A stretch of 32,379 bases of DNA, taken from CAYRSA01 sp964494845 (lineage in GTDB: Bacteria > Patescibacteriota > Saccharimonadia > Saccharimonadales > JAGQNJ01). The stretch spans positions 1-32,379 of the forward strand of contig CAZBSC010000010.1 of NCBI GenBank assembly GCA_964494845.1, in the 5' to 3' direction. The translations under genes were made by a program, and so were the position numbers. Below are positions 23,572 to 31,307 of the stretch, piece by piece. Numbering within the stretch: the first letter of the stretch is position 1; the number at the start of each line of letters is the position of its first letter. The notes under the pieces are model-generated. The model had not been told where the DNA came from. It saw only the letters and a program-made list of their open reading frames with translations, and did not search any database.

Positions 23572-23904
23572 ATGTTAATAAATAATCCAACGCTCAGCAC
23601 CAGCTGTATGAAAAACGCCCTAGGTATTATTGGCGACAAGTGGACTGCCCTGATTCTGTGTGGCCTGAACGACAATCCGCGAACCTTTAGCGAATTAGAA
23701 TTATCCTTGACATCGATTAGCCCTAGAACCCTTAGCCAACGACTAAACAAGCTGGAAAAAGAAAAAATAGTAGCAAAAGACATGTACTGCAAGCACCCTC
23801 CACGGTACCGTTATGGCCTAACGCCGAAAGGCAAAGAGCTAAACGATGTGCTTACAAAAATGAACGAGTGGGGTGCTAAATACGCCTGCCTAGGCGACAA
23901 GTAA
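23572..23904 (+). CDS. HxlR-family transcriptional regulator
   Basis: A 110-residue winged helix-turn-helix protein. TSCMKNALGIIGDKWTALIL is the family start with the conserved cysteine C12, which in several HxlR redox sensors is the reactive thiol. TFSELELSLTSISPRTLSQRL is the recognition region and CKHPPRYRYGLTPKGKEL the wing. I start at ATG 23572. TATAAT (23560-23565) ends six bases before it, so the reading-frame extension to TTG 23557 would begin before the transcript. It is divergent from the FMN reductase and converges on the Dus gene. Confidence 0.9.
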   Translation: MLINNPTLSTSCMKNALGIIGDKWTALILCGLNDNPRTFSELELSLTSISPRTLSQRLNKLEKEKIVAKDMYCKHPPRYRYGLTPKGKELNDVLTKMNEWGAKYACLGDK

Positions 23905-23912
23905 AAAAGAAG

Positions 23913-23962
23913 CACAAAAACCCCTCTGTTAGAGGACAGTCCTCTATAGGTGTTATTTTGTG
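23913..23962. terminator. Bidirectional terminator between HxlR and Dus genes
   Basis: The inner stem TAGAGGA (23930-23936) with TCCTCTA (23940-23946) has a CAG loop. The outer arms CACAAAA (23913-23919) and TTTTGTG (23956-23962) supply A- and T-rich tracts for both directions. It overlaps the Dus stop codon at 23953-23955. Confidence 0.65.
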
Positions 23963-24918
23963 ATTGTTTCGGCATTGTCTAGTAGAGAAAGTAGTTCGGT
24001 AGGGCTACCAGCGTGCATTAATTTGTCGCGCAGTTCTTTTGCACCAGGGAAATCATTGACATATATTTTGCAGAATTTGTTAAGAGTGTATATTTTTCGC
24101 TCACCGTTTTTCCATGTGTCGTAAAATAACTGGACGTGTTTTTTGTAAAGTTCGAGCTTTTGCTGTGGTGACTGCTCTTTCCACGGTGAATCAGGGCTAA
24201 AAACGTATGGATCATGAAACACGCCTCGACCGATCATAATTCCATCTAGGCCGTATTCTTCCGCTAACTGCATGCCTTGTTGACGCGTCATAACATCACC
24301 GTTCCCGATAATTTTCGTAGTAGGGGAGAGGGCATCGCGCATTTCCCTTACCTGCCCTATTTTGTCCCACCGCGCGGGGACCTTAGACATCTCCTTGGCA
24401 GTACGACCATGGATTATTAGCGCGTCTAGGTCTTGTTTCAGCAAGAACTCAATCCACGTCAGATCCTCGTGTCTATTCCCCAGCCTTGTTTTCACGCTAA
24501 CAGGGAAGTTTTTGCCTGTAGCCCGCTTGACTGCTGCGATTATCTCCCCTGCCAGTTCCCTATTATCTACCAGCGCCACACAACAGCCATTTTTTATAAC
24601 CGCTTTGTCGGGACATCCCATGTTGATATCGACACCGTCATAACCCATTTTTATTAGGTCTTTTGTGGTTTTGTAATAATTTTCAGGTATTTTGCCCCAA
24701 ATCTGGGCAATTAATGGCTCCTCGACGCGACTAAACTGTAGTTTTGGCAGTATTTTTGGCCGTCCGGGACTCTGCAGGCCGTCGACATTTACAAACTCTG
24801 TATAAAAGAGGTCTGGTGCACTGGTGCCGGCAATAATCTGCCTGAAAACAGTGTCAGTTACATCATCCATCGGCGCCAATACAAAAAATGGCTTTGGTAA
24901 TTTATCCCAAATATTCAT
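23953..24918 (-). CDS. tRNA-dihydrouridine synthase family protein
   Basis: A 321-residue FMN-dependent enzyme that reduces uridine to dihydrouridine in the tRNA D-loop. Conserved parts are LAPMDDVTDTVFRQ (FMN-binding start), DINMGCPDKAV with the catalytic cysteine, VSVKTRLG, IHGRTAKEM, IIGNGDVMT and DGIMIGRG, all in normal order for a TIM-barrel Dus. The C-terminal helical domain is present. The subclass (A, B or C) is not decided. Promoter placement is unclear; TAAAAT (24929-24934, minus) lies ten bases from ATG. Confidence 0.9.
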   Translation of the reverse strand: MNIWDKLPKPFFVLAPMDDVTDTVFRQIIAGTSAPDLFYTEFVNVDGLQSPGRPKILPKLQFSRVEEPLIAQIWGKIPENYYKTTKDLIKMGYDGVDINMGCPDKAVIKNGCCVALVDNRELAGEIIAAVKRATGKNFPVSVKTRLGNRHEDLTWIEFLLKQDLDALIIHGRTAKEMSKVPARWDKIGQVREMRDALSPTTKIIGNGDVMTRQQGMQLAEEYGLDGIMIGRGVFHDPYVFSPDSPWKEQSPQQKLELYKKHVQLFYDTWKNGERKIYTLNKFCKIYVNDFPGAKELRDKLMHAGSPTELLSLLDNAETITK

Positions 24919-24963
24919 AAGTCAATCTATTTTACCCTTAATAAGTATGGTTGTGTAAGTTTT

Positions 24964-25242
24964 CTAAATTGTAGGTCTTGGAGTTGTAGCGTCTAGAGTA
25001 GCCCTTATCTGCTTACATGCAGCTTTGCCAGGACCAAATTTTTTCGGGTCAAAGCCTATAGGTGGGGCTCCTTGGTCGGCCACAAGGTCTTCCCCTCTCA
25101 AATAGGCCATATCCCTACGACGCTCATCTGCATCTGTGGGCAGTGGTTCATGTGATCTTGCATCCTCAATTGCACCAATTTGCGCAGCAAACTCAGTTAG
25201 GTCTACAGGTTCTGGTGGTAGGAGCTCTAATTGGCCGTCCAT
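24964..25242 (-). CDS. Small hypothetical protein
   Basis: A 92-residue acidic soluble protein (many Asp, Glu, Pro). No family is recognised. Its ATG is preceded on the minus strand by TATAAT (25250-25255) at seven bases, a strong leaderless promoter, which supports it being a real gene. It lies between the Dus gene and the UbiA gene, on the same strand, with its own promoter. Confidence 0.5.
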   Translation of the reverse strand: MDGQLELLPPEPVDLTEFAAQIGAIEDARSHEPLPTDADERRRDMAYLRGEDLVADQGAPPIGFDPKKFGPGKAACKQIRATLDATTPRPTI

Positions 25243-25267
25243 AACATGTATTATATCACGTTTGTGC

Positions 25268-26089
25268 TTACTTTACAACTAGTTCTATCCAAAAAAACAA
25301 TCCGGCGCCCAAACCCAGGTTTATGTATGGGAATATTTTGTACAGATTGAATATCTTTGCTTGCTGCAACAGAGATATTATCACCATCAACCCGTACACT
25401 AAGCCAGCAAAAACACTGAAAACACCGAGCCATTGATATGTCAAAATAGCAGAGCCAATATAGGCACCAAAGCAGAAAATCAATGTCAGCTTGCTACCTA
25501 GAACCGTAGCAATGGTAGATATTTTGGCCTTTCGGTCTGATTCTATGTCTGGCACTGCCGAGTACGCATGCATGGCCATACACCACAGAGTAGCGCTAAT
25601 AATTATCACTGGCGAGGGGAATTCCCCTGTCACCAGACCATAGCTAACAAGAGCTGGAAAAATATAAAGGATATTAAAAAACGAATCCAAGAATGGTTTT
25701 ATTTTTGCCCTGATTGGCGGGCTTGAATAAAAGACACCAAAAAACCAGAACCCCAATAATGATAAGAATGCTGCTAAAGGCATTAATGGCGCCAAGGCTA
25801 ATACAGGCAAATTGAGTAAGAGAATCAGTTTTGACAGGCTTTTTTGCTGTACAGGATCCAGTAATGTTTCGTATGACTGTTTTTTAGGGTTTACCTTGTC
25901 TGTTTCGTAATCGAAAATATCGTTTACGCCGTAAATCAATAGATTTGCAGGAAATGAAAAATATATCCCAAAAATAATCAAAAGCCACCAATTGGAGTAA
26001 TTATTCGCAGAAGTTAGCCCAATAATGAATGGGCCGAACAGATACGGCCAAAATCTTGGTCTCGAAATTTTGAAAAATGGCACAAGCAC
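25268..26089 (-). CDS. UbiA-family prenyltransferase, probable lycopene elongase
   Basis: A 273-residue membrane prenyltransferase with about eight helices. The first Asp-rich motif is NDIFDYETD (N56, D57, D60, D64) and the second is DIESD (D181, D185). Both should bind prenyl diphosphate with magnesium. Small UbiA proteins of this type include CrtEb and LyeJ, which add C5 units to lycopene to make C50 carotenoids. The adjoining CruF- and CrtI-like genes favour that over quinone or menaquinone synthesis. The start is GTG 26089, set by TACAAT (26096-26101, minus) six bases away; the usual ATG is absent. Confidence 0.8.
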   Translation of the reverse strand: MLVPFFKISRPRFWPYLFGPFIIGLTSANNYSNWWLLIIFGIYFSFPANLLIYGVNDIFDYETDKVNPKKQSYETLLDPVQQKSLSKLILLLNLPVLALAPLMPLAAFLSLLGFWFFGVFYSSPPIRAKIKPFLDSFFNILYIFPALVSYGLVTGEFPSPVIIISATLWCMAMHAYSAVPDIESDRKAKISTIATVLGSKLTLIFCFGAYIGSAILTYQWLGVFSVFAGLVYGLMVIISLLQQAKIFNLYKIFPYINLGLGAGLFFWIELVVK

Positions 26090-26091
26090 TT

Positions 26092-26101
26092 CATAATTGT
26101 A
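26092..26101. promoter_or_regulatory. Overlapping divergent -10 boxes
   Basis: Plus strand CATAAT (26092-26097) is seven bases from ATG 26105. Minus strand TACAAT (26096-26101) is six bases from GTG 26089. The hexamers share two base pairs, and only 15 bp separate the two start codons. Polymerase bound to one should exclude the other, making expression of the two transcripts mutually exclusive at any moment. Confidence 0.65.
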
Positions 26102-26104
26102 TCA

Positions 26105-26782
26105 ATGAATTCGATAATATCGGCAGCCGCGCCTTTAGCTTCTGCAATATCAATAGTTTTGTTTGCCCTACCCAGCTACATCGGAGCAATTCGACAACGT
26201 GGTTTCGGTAAGGCATTGATGCTAATTGTGGCACTTGGTTTATTTGGGCTAGTTTTCGAATCAGTGGCTATAAAAACTGGCTACCCATATGGGCAGTTCA
26301 CTTACAGCGATACTCTAGGTTACAAAATATTTGGACTCACCCCTTGGACAGTTGCATTTGCATACCCGCCTCTTGTCCTGGGAGCATTTTGGCTTGCTAG
26401 CAAAATAACAAAGACGGGAATGCGCATAGTCCTAACTGCTTTATTCGCCCTGGCACTAGACGTCGTCCTGGACCCAGCCTTAACCCGAATGGGCATATGG
26501 CAATGGGCAAAAGCTGGACCTTTTTACGGAGTGCCCCTAATGAACTTTGCCGGCTGGTTTGTCAGTGGACTAATTTCTGGTTGGATTATTCACAAAATTT
26601 GGGGAAAAGAAAAATCTGTACGTAAATCTCTTGCCTACAGTGCATTTGGGCTGACTTGGTTTTGGGCCGGCGTTAACCTGGGACTAAAACAATGGATACC
26701 GGGCGGAATCGGTGTTGCTATAGGTCTACTTGTAATGTTAATTATGCGGATAGAGAAAAAACGCGAACAAAAAAATGCCTAA
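26105..26782 (+). CDS. cruF: CruF-like carotenoid hydratase (DUF422)
   Basis: A 225-residue membrane protein with six or seven helices. The core TGYPYGQFTYSDTLGYKIFG then LTPWTVAFAYPPLV, ALDVVLDPALTRMGIWQW and GPFYGVPLMNFAGWFVSG are characteristic of the carotenoid biosynthesis protein family that contains CruF. CruF adds water to the psi ends of carotenoids, and in haloarchaea it makes bacterioruberin from bisanhydrobacterioruberin. The start is leaderless behind CATAAT. The stop overlaps the next gene by 8 bp (26775-26782), so the two are translationally coupled. Confidence 0.85.
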   Translation: MNSIISAAAPLASAISIVLFALPSYIGAIRQRGFGKALMLIVALGLFGLVFESVAIKTGYPYGQFTYSDTLGYKIFGLTPWTVAFAYPPLVLGAFWLASKITKTGMRIVLTALFALALDVVLDPALTRMGIWQWAKAGPFYGVPLMNFAGWFVSGLISGWIIHKIWGKEKSVRKSLAYSAFGLTWFWAGVNLGLKQWIPGGIGVAIGLLVMLIMRIEKKREQKNA

Positions 26783-28280
26783 ACCAACAGCCATAATTAT
26801 AGGCGCCGGCTTTGGGGGCTTGGGTAGTGCATGCATTCTTGGCAAAGCCGGATACAAGGTTACTGTCATAGAAAAGAACGAGCAGATAGGTGGTCGCGCA
26901 GGAGTTTTCGAAGCCAAAGGTTTTAAATTCGATGCCGGTCCCAGCTGGTATTTAATGCCAGATATATTTCAGCACTTCTTTGACCTTATGGGAGAAAAAG
27001 TCGAAAATCACCTGAAACTCAAAAAGCTCTCCCCAAGCTACCGAATATTTTATAAAGACTCTGATAATCATGTCGATATATATTCTGACCTAAAAAAAGA
27101 CCTGCCAACTATAAGAAAAATAGAGCCAGGCGCCGATGAGGCTCTTAAAAAATATTTAGATATCGCCGGACAGCAATACGAAATAGCCAAAGCTAGTTTT
27201 TTATATAAAAACTATAATTCTATCCGCGATTTTCTAACCTGGGAGGTCGCAACAAAGGGGAGAAAACTAAATGCACTTTCTAACATGGACAAATACGTTA
27301 GAAAATACTTCAAAACTGACGAAATGTACAAAATAATCCAATATCCTTCGGTTTTTCTAGGATCGAGTCCGTACAACACACCTGCCCTGTATAGCATGAT
27401 GAACCATATAGATTTCAACATGGGGGTTTACTACCCAGAAGGAGGCATCAACGAAATAGTTAAAAGCTTAGAGCGGATAGCCAAGAAATATGACGTGGTT
27501 TTCAAAAACAACTCGGCCGTAAAGAAAATAATTATCAAGAACCAAAAAGCTGTTGGGGTTAAGCTCGATAATGGCAAAGAAGTTTATGCAGATGTTGTTG
27601 TCAGTAACGCCAACGTCTGGCACACCGAAACAAAACTACTGAGCAAACAACACCGAACCAAATCCGACAAATACTGGGACAGTAGAGTTCTGGCACCGAG
27701 TGCAGTAATAATATACTTGGGCGTAAAGGGCAGATACCCTGGCCTGCAACACCATAACCTGATATTCAGTAAAAATTGGAAGAAGAATTTCGGGCAAATT
27801 TTTGACAACCCAACCTGGCCCTCAGACCCTAGTATGTACGTTTGTGCGCCTAGCAAAACAGATGCCACAGTTGCGCCAAAAGGGCATGAAAACCTGTTTG
27901 TTTTGGTCCCAATTGCACCTGGACTAAAATACACAGACAAACAGTTGGAAGCCTATGCTGATAAGATTCTGGAGACCATGGAGGAAACCATGAAGCTAAA
28001 GAACTTCCGAAAAAATATTGTATATAGAAGGCAGTTTAGCGTGAAAGACTTTGCAGATCGTTATAATTCGCAGTCCGGCACTGCATTAGGTATGGCCCAC
28101 ATACTAAAACAATCTGCAATTTTCAGGCCTAACAACATTAGCAAAAAGGTGTCTAACTTATACTACGTCGGCGCTGACGTTAACCCTGGGATTGGTATGC
28201 CCACCACCTTGATCAGTGCCGAGTTGATGTACAAGCGGATAATTGGCGACAAAACTTCGGGACCACTTAAAAAAATATAA
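26775..28280 (+). CDS. CrtI-type carotenoid desaturase (CrtD-like candidate)
   Basis: A 501-residue FAD enzyme of the CrtI/CrtD class. The N-terminal dinucleotide motif is IIIGAGFGGLGSA (7-19), followed by EKNEQIGGRAGVFEAKGF and FDAGPSWYLMPD, with the C-terminal FAD motif YYVGADVNPGIGMPTTLISAEL. Full length for the family. It could desaturate phytoene (CrtI) or carry out the 3,4-desaturation of an elongated carotenoid (CrtD). The partners UbiA and CruF make CrtD the more likely role, by the haloarchaeal precedent. No phytoene synthase (CrtB) is in the window. Translational coupling with cruF is expected from the overlap. Confidence 0.88.
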   Translation: MPKPTAIIIGAGFGGLGSACILGKAGYKVTVIEKNEQIGGRAGVFEAKGFKFDAGPSWYLMPDIFQHFFDLMGEKVENHLKLKKLSPSYRIFYKDSDNHVDIYSDLKKDLPTIRKIEPGADEALKKYLDIAGQQYEIAKASFLYKNYNSIRDFLTWEVATKGRKLNALSNMDKYVRKYFKTDEMYKIIQYPSVFLGSSPYNTPALYSMMNHIDFNMGVYYPEGGINEIVKSLERIAKKYDVVFKNNSAVKKIIIKNQKAVGVKLDNGKEVYADVVVSNANVWHTETKLLSKQHRTKSDKYWDSRVLAPSAVIIYLGVKGRYPGLQHHNLIFSKNWKKNFGQIFDNPTWPSDPSMYVCAPSKTDATVAPKGHENLFVLVPIAPGLKYTDKQLEAYADKILETMEETMKLKNFRKNIVYRRQFSVKDFADRYNSQSGTALGMAHILKQSAIFRPNNISKKVSNLYYVGADVNPGIGMPTTLISAELMYKRIIGDKTSGPLKKI

Positions 28281-28310
28281 TCATTTTAGATCTATTCTTT
28301 GTTGAAAATA

Positions 28311-28339
28311 AAAAACGCCCTTTTTACTAGGGCGTTTTT
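28311..28339. terminator. Bidirectional terminator after the desaturase
   Basis: AAAAACGCCCT (28311-28321) and AGGGCGTTTTT (28329-28339) form an 11-bp stem with a TTTTACT loop. A- and T-tracts on both sides serve the plus-strand carotenoid operon and the minus-strand small gene at 28357. Confidence 0.85.
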
Positions 28340-28356
28340 ATAATATTCGTGTTTAT

Positions 28357-28554
28357 TTAGGCAGCTTTTTTAACTGTTAGGAAACCGTTTCGTGGGTTTT
28401 CTGTTACTACTTTGCCTGATGGTAGGTCGCAAGCTTCTGGTCGCTCGTCTTTGCTGAAGTAGTAGATAGTCTGCAATTTGCCACCGCGAAGTGTAACGTC
28501 TTTGCTGTTTAGGTAGTATGTAACACCTTTACTGTTTGTGTGATTGTAACCCAT
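28357..28554 (-). CDS. Small conserved protein
   Basis: A 65-residue soluble protein with no cysteine pair and a single recognisable pattern: YYLNSKDVTLRGGKLQTIYY, then FSKDERPEACDLPSG and NPRNGFLTVKKAA. I recall similar short proteins in many Saccharibacteria genomes but know no function. GAGGGAG nine bases before ATG is a good Shine-Dalgarno, in contrast to the leaderless genes. It is transcribed toward the terminator at 28311-28339. Confidence 0.7.
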   Translation of the reverse strand: MGYNHTNSKGVTYYLNSKDVTLRGGKLQTIYYFSKDERPEACDLPSGKVVTENPRNGFLTVKKAA

Positions 28555-28646
28555 TTATTATTTCTCCCTCTTTAGGTTTACCTTGGTACCACCACGATAC
28601 TCTAGAGGCGAATTGTTTGTCAACCCTTTGAGCGGTACTTTTCACA

Positions 28647-29270
28647 TCAGTTGCGAGATACCTGTGGGTGCATGTATACACTGCACGCCGAGGTAAATAG
28701 CGATTCTGGGGCTCTCTCAACCTGTAATCTGGCACAAGCTTGTCGTTTGTCGCCGACAAATATAACTTTCCAAGTCCCCTCTTGGTTCTTCGAAATAAAA
28801 GTTTGAGTATTGTTTATATAACTGCATTTTCTATCACCAATCGCAAAATTATCTGATACTTTCTCGATATATACACTCTCGGTGAATGAGCCTCCATCCG
28901 TACCTATTGGATAGCCTGATTCTAGCACTGCTATATTACAATTGCCGTCTACAGAACGCTTGACCAAAGAAACCGTTTCTTTGCTAGTGCCCAGTCTATC
29001 TGCCTCGCGTTGGTCCAGTCTAACAGCATGAACTATCAATAGGGTGATACCAACCGCAAGAAGTATAAATCCTACAATATTTAATAGGATTGCCAGAATA
29101 GCTAGCCATGCGCCACGTTCTTTTGTTTTACGTATCTGCACCAGGCCAACGATAGCCAGAACGGGTGCAAGTAGCGGGAACCCCACAAAAACTAAGCTGA
29201 GAATTGCAGGCACATTCCACTTTTTGTTATTCTCTGTTTTTGCTGCCTTATTGCCATTTGTTTTTTTCAT
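28647..29270 (-). CDS. Membrane protein with DUF4190-like domain
   Basis: A 207-residue protein. Two hydrophobic helices (about 18-42 and 52-84) with NVPAILSLVFVGFPLLAPVL and GAWLAILAILLNIVGFI fit the DUF4190 type, and the rest is an extracytoplasmic domain with four cysteines near residues 116, 149, 173 and 191. The function is unknown. AGAGGGG seven bases before ATG overlaps the stop of the upstream gene (29283), so the two form an operon. Confidence 0.6.
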   Translation of the reverse strand: MKKTNGNKAAKTENNKKWNVPAILSLVFVGFPLLAPVLAIVGLVQIRKTKERGAWLAILAILLNIVGFILLAVGITLLIVHAVRLDQREADRLGTSKETVSLVKRSVDGNCNIAVLESGYPIGTDGGSFTESVYIEKVSDNFAIGDRKCSYINNTQTFISKNQEGTWKVIFVGDKRQACARLQVERAPESLFTSACSVYMHPQVSRN

Positions 29271-29282
29271 AACTTTTCCCCT

Positions 29283-29897
29283 CTATTCGTGTTGTTTTAG
29301 TCTATGTTTAACCCACCGTTCCATAACAAACCAGCCTAAAAACAGAACAAAAAATATAGCCGAAAATAGCAAGGATATGCCAGCAACGTCAGGCGACCAA
29401 CGCGGGGATACAAAGTTGAATTTGTACAAAGCATCCGGAATATTTATTGCTTCTTTGGACTTGTGCTTATTGACGTAGTCTTTGATACACGGGATACGTC
29501 CTCTCCCCGATAAACCTGCTGGGAACTTTTTCTCACAAACGGCCTGAGCTTCTGTGTATACCCGGCTGCTGCTTTTGCCGGCCTTGGCCTTCTCGGCCGC
29601 CACTAACCTATCGTATCGATATTTTAACTGCACCGGCTGTTGCACACTGCCGCCTGCAGACAGGTCAGCGTTCATATGGCTATAAATATACTCTCGTAGC
29701 TCCCTGAGAGGCTTTTCTACGTTTTTGTTGGCCTTATCAGCTTTTGTGACTACTTCGCGCAGTCTTAGGGCCGTGAGGTTGTTTTGACGCATTGCATAAA
29801 TGCCTAGGCCTAGTAAAAATAACGAAATAATTAGGAAAAACCATGATTTGATTGGTCGGGCTTTTCGCCATTTATGATGAAGCTCTTTGTTGTCCAT
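29283..29897 (-). CDS. Two-helix membrane protein with extracytoplasmic domain
   Basis: A 204-residue protein with a transmembrane helix at each end (about 18-38 and 168-190) and a soluble domain between, so both termini are probably cytoplasmic. The domain has REVVTKADKANKNVEKPLRE, REYIYSHMNADLS, PVQLKYRYDRLVAAEKAKAG and a Cys pair in AVCEKKFPAG and RIPCIKDYV. I recall proteins of this layout in Saccharibacteria without an assigned role. TAGAAT lies upstream (minus). It heads an operon with the DUF4190-like gene. Confidence 0.6.
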   Translation of the reverse strand: MDNKELHHKWRKARPIKSWFFLIISLFLLGLGIYAMRQNNLTALRLREVVTKADKANKNVEKPLRELREYIYSHMNADLSAGGSVQQPVQLKYRYDRLVAAEKAKAGKSSSRVYTEAQAVCEKKFPAGLSGRGRIPCIKDYVNKHKSKEAINIPDALYKFNFVSPRWSPDVAGISLLFSAIFFVLFLGWFVMERWVKHRLKQHE

Positions 29898-30005
29898 ATT
29901 TTCCAGGGTTATTCTATACCTCTAATGTTAAACCGTTTTAGGGGTCTTTACTAGTATAGATTCAACTCATGGACTATTCGACCGCTAGGCTGTTAGACTG
30001 TTACC

Positions 30006-31307
30006 ATGCATATATTCTTCTCTGGAATTGGCGGAACAGCTATCGGGCCCCTGGCGTTAATCGCCAAGCAAGCCGGCTACGTCGTTTCCGGTTCTGACAA
30101 ACAAGATTCACAGTACATTGAATACCTACGGAAAAAAGGCATTTCAGATATACATATCGGCCAATCAAAACAGTCTATTGAATCTGCTCATGCAAATAAC
30201 CCTATAGATTGGTTTGTTTACTCTTCGGCGCTAGAGCTAGAGGACCCCAATCATCCAGAAATAAAATTTGTAAATGATAATAACATCAAAAAAAGCAAGC
30301 GTGACGAGTTATTGAACAGAATACTAACTGACAAAAAACTAAAGATGATAGCCATTGCTGGCACACATGGCAAGACTACTACGACTTCCATGGTTATCTG
30401 GTTATTCAAACAACTGGATATACCCTTGAGCTATTCGGTTGGCGCAAAAATTGGGTTTGGTGAGATGGGGCAATATGATGCTAAATCTCAGTTTTTTGCG
30501 TACGAAGCGGACGAATTTGATCACAACTTTTTGGCTTTTCATCCTGAAATTAGCCTGATAACAGGTATAAGCTGGGACCATCACGAGATATTCAAAACCT
30601 ATCAAGATTATTTAGATGCATTCAAAAAATTCATCGATCAGTCTAAGCACACTGTGTTGTGGCACCAAGATTGGTGTAGTCTTGATTTTGCTAGCGAGAC
30701 TGACAACGACAAAATATCAACAATCGGCGCAGACCAACAAATGTTTGGCCTAGATTTGCCAGGATATACAAATAGACAAGATGCGCAGTTGGCTATAGAA
30801 GGAGTTCATCGGGCTACTGGCGAGGGTATCGAAAAGCTAGTCGGAATAATGAATAAATTCCCTGGCTTGCAACGACGAATGGAGGAAATCATTCCCGGGC
30901 TTTACAGCGATTATGCCCATACTCCGGACAAAGTTCGTGGAGGGCTGAGCGTTGCACTCGATATTGCAAAAGCCAAAAAACAAAATGTAGTTGTGGTTTA
31001 CGAAGGCTTAACCAACCGCCGTCAACACTATATGATTGATGATTACAAAAACTGTTTTGACGGTGCTACAAAAGTCTATTGGATACCCAGCTACCTGGCG
31101 CGCGAAGATCCAGATCAACGAATTATTGAACCATCCGAGCTGATAAAACATCTTGCCAATCCAGAAATCGCCGAACCGATGCAACGCGACACACAGCTGA
31201 AAGAAACGATACAAAAACACCTAGACGCCGGCGATATGGTTGTTACCATGGCTGGTGGTGGTGGTGACAGTTTGGACGAATGGATCCGAAAGGAATTTTC
31301 TAAATGA
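30006..31307 (+). CDS. MurC/Mpl-like Mur ligase
   Basis: A 433-residue ATP-dependent amide ligase. The N-terminal Rossmann motif FSGIGGTAIGPLALIAKQAG is typical of MurC and Mpl, which bind UDP-N-acetylmuramate. The P-loop is GTHGKTTTT (119-127). The central YEADEFDHNFLAFHPEISLI and GISWDHHEIF (about 187-196) carry the catalytic acid and His residues. The C-terminal domain begins near PGLQRRMEEI with SDYAHTPDKV. It is somewhat short for MurC (about 470-490). It may add L-Ala to UDP-MurNAc (MurC) or recycle a peptide (Mpl). TAGACT (29994-29999) ends six bases before ATG. Confidence 0.82.
   Translation: MHIFFSGIGGTAIGPLALIAKQAGYVVSGSDKQDSQYIEYLRKKGISDIHIGQSKQSIESAHANNPIDWFVYSSALELEDPNHPEIKFVNDNNIKKSKRDELLNRILTDKKLKMIAIAGTHGKTTTTSMVIWLFKQLDIPLSYSVGAKIGFGEMGQYDAKSQFFAYEADEFDHNFLAFHPEISLITGISWDHHEIFKTYQDYLDAFKKFIDQSKHTVLWHQDWCSLDFASETDNDKISTIGADQQMFGLDLPGYTNRQDAQLAIEGVHRATGEGIEKLVGIMNKFPGLQRRMEEIIPGLYSDYAHTPDKVRGGLSVALDIAKAKKQNVVVVYEGLTNRRQHYMIDDYKNCFDGATKVYWIPSYLAREDPDQRIIEPSELIKHLANPEIAEPMQRDTQLKETIQKHLDAGDMVVTMAGGGGDSLDEWIRKEFSK

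Noticed and set aside
26775..28280. Calling the desaturase a phytoene desaturase with confidence
   Set aside because: CrtI and CrtD share the same motifs, no phytoene synthase is present here, and UbiA plus CruF favour a CrtD role. The specific symbol is left open.
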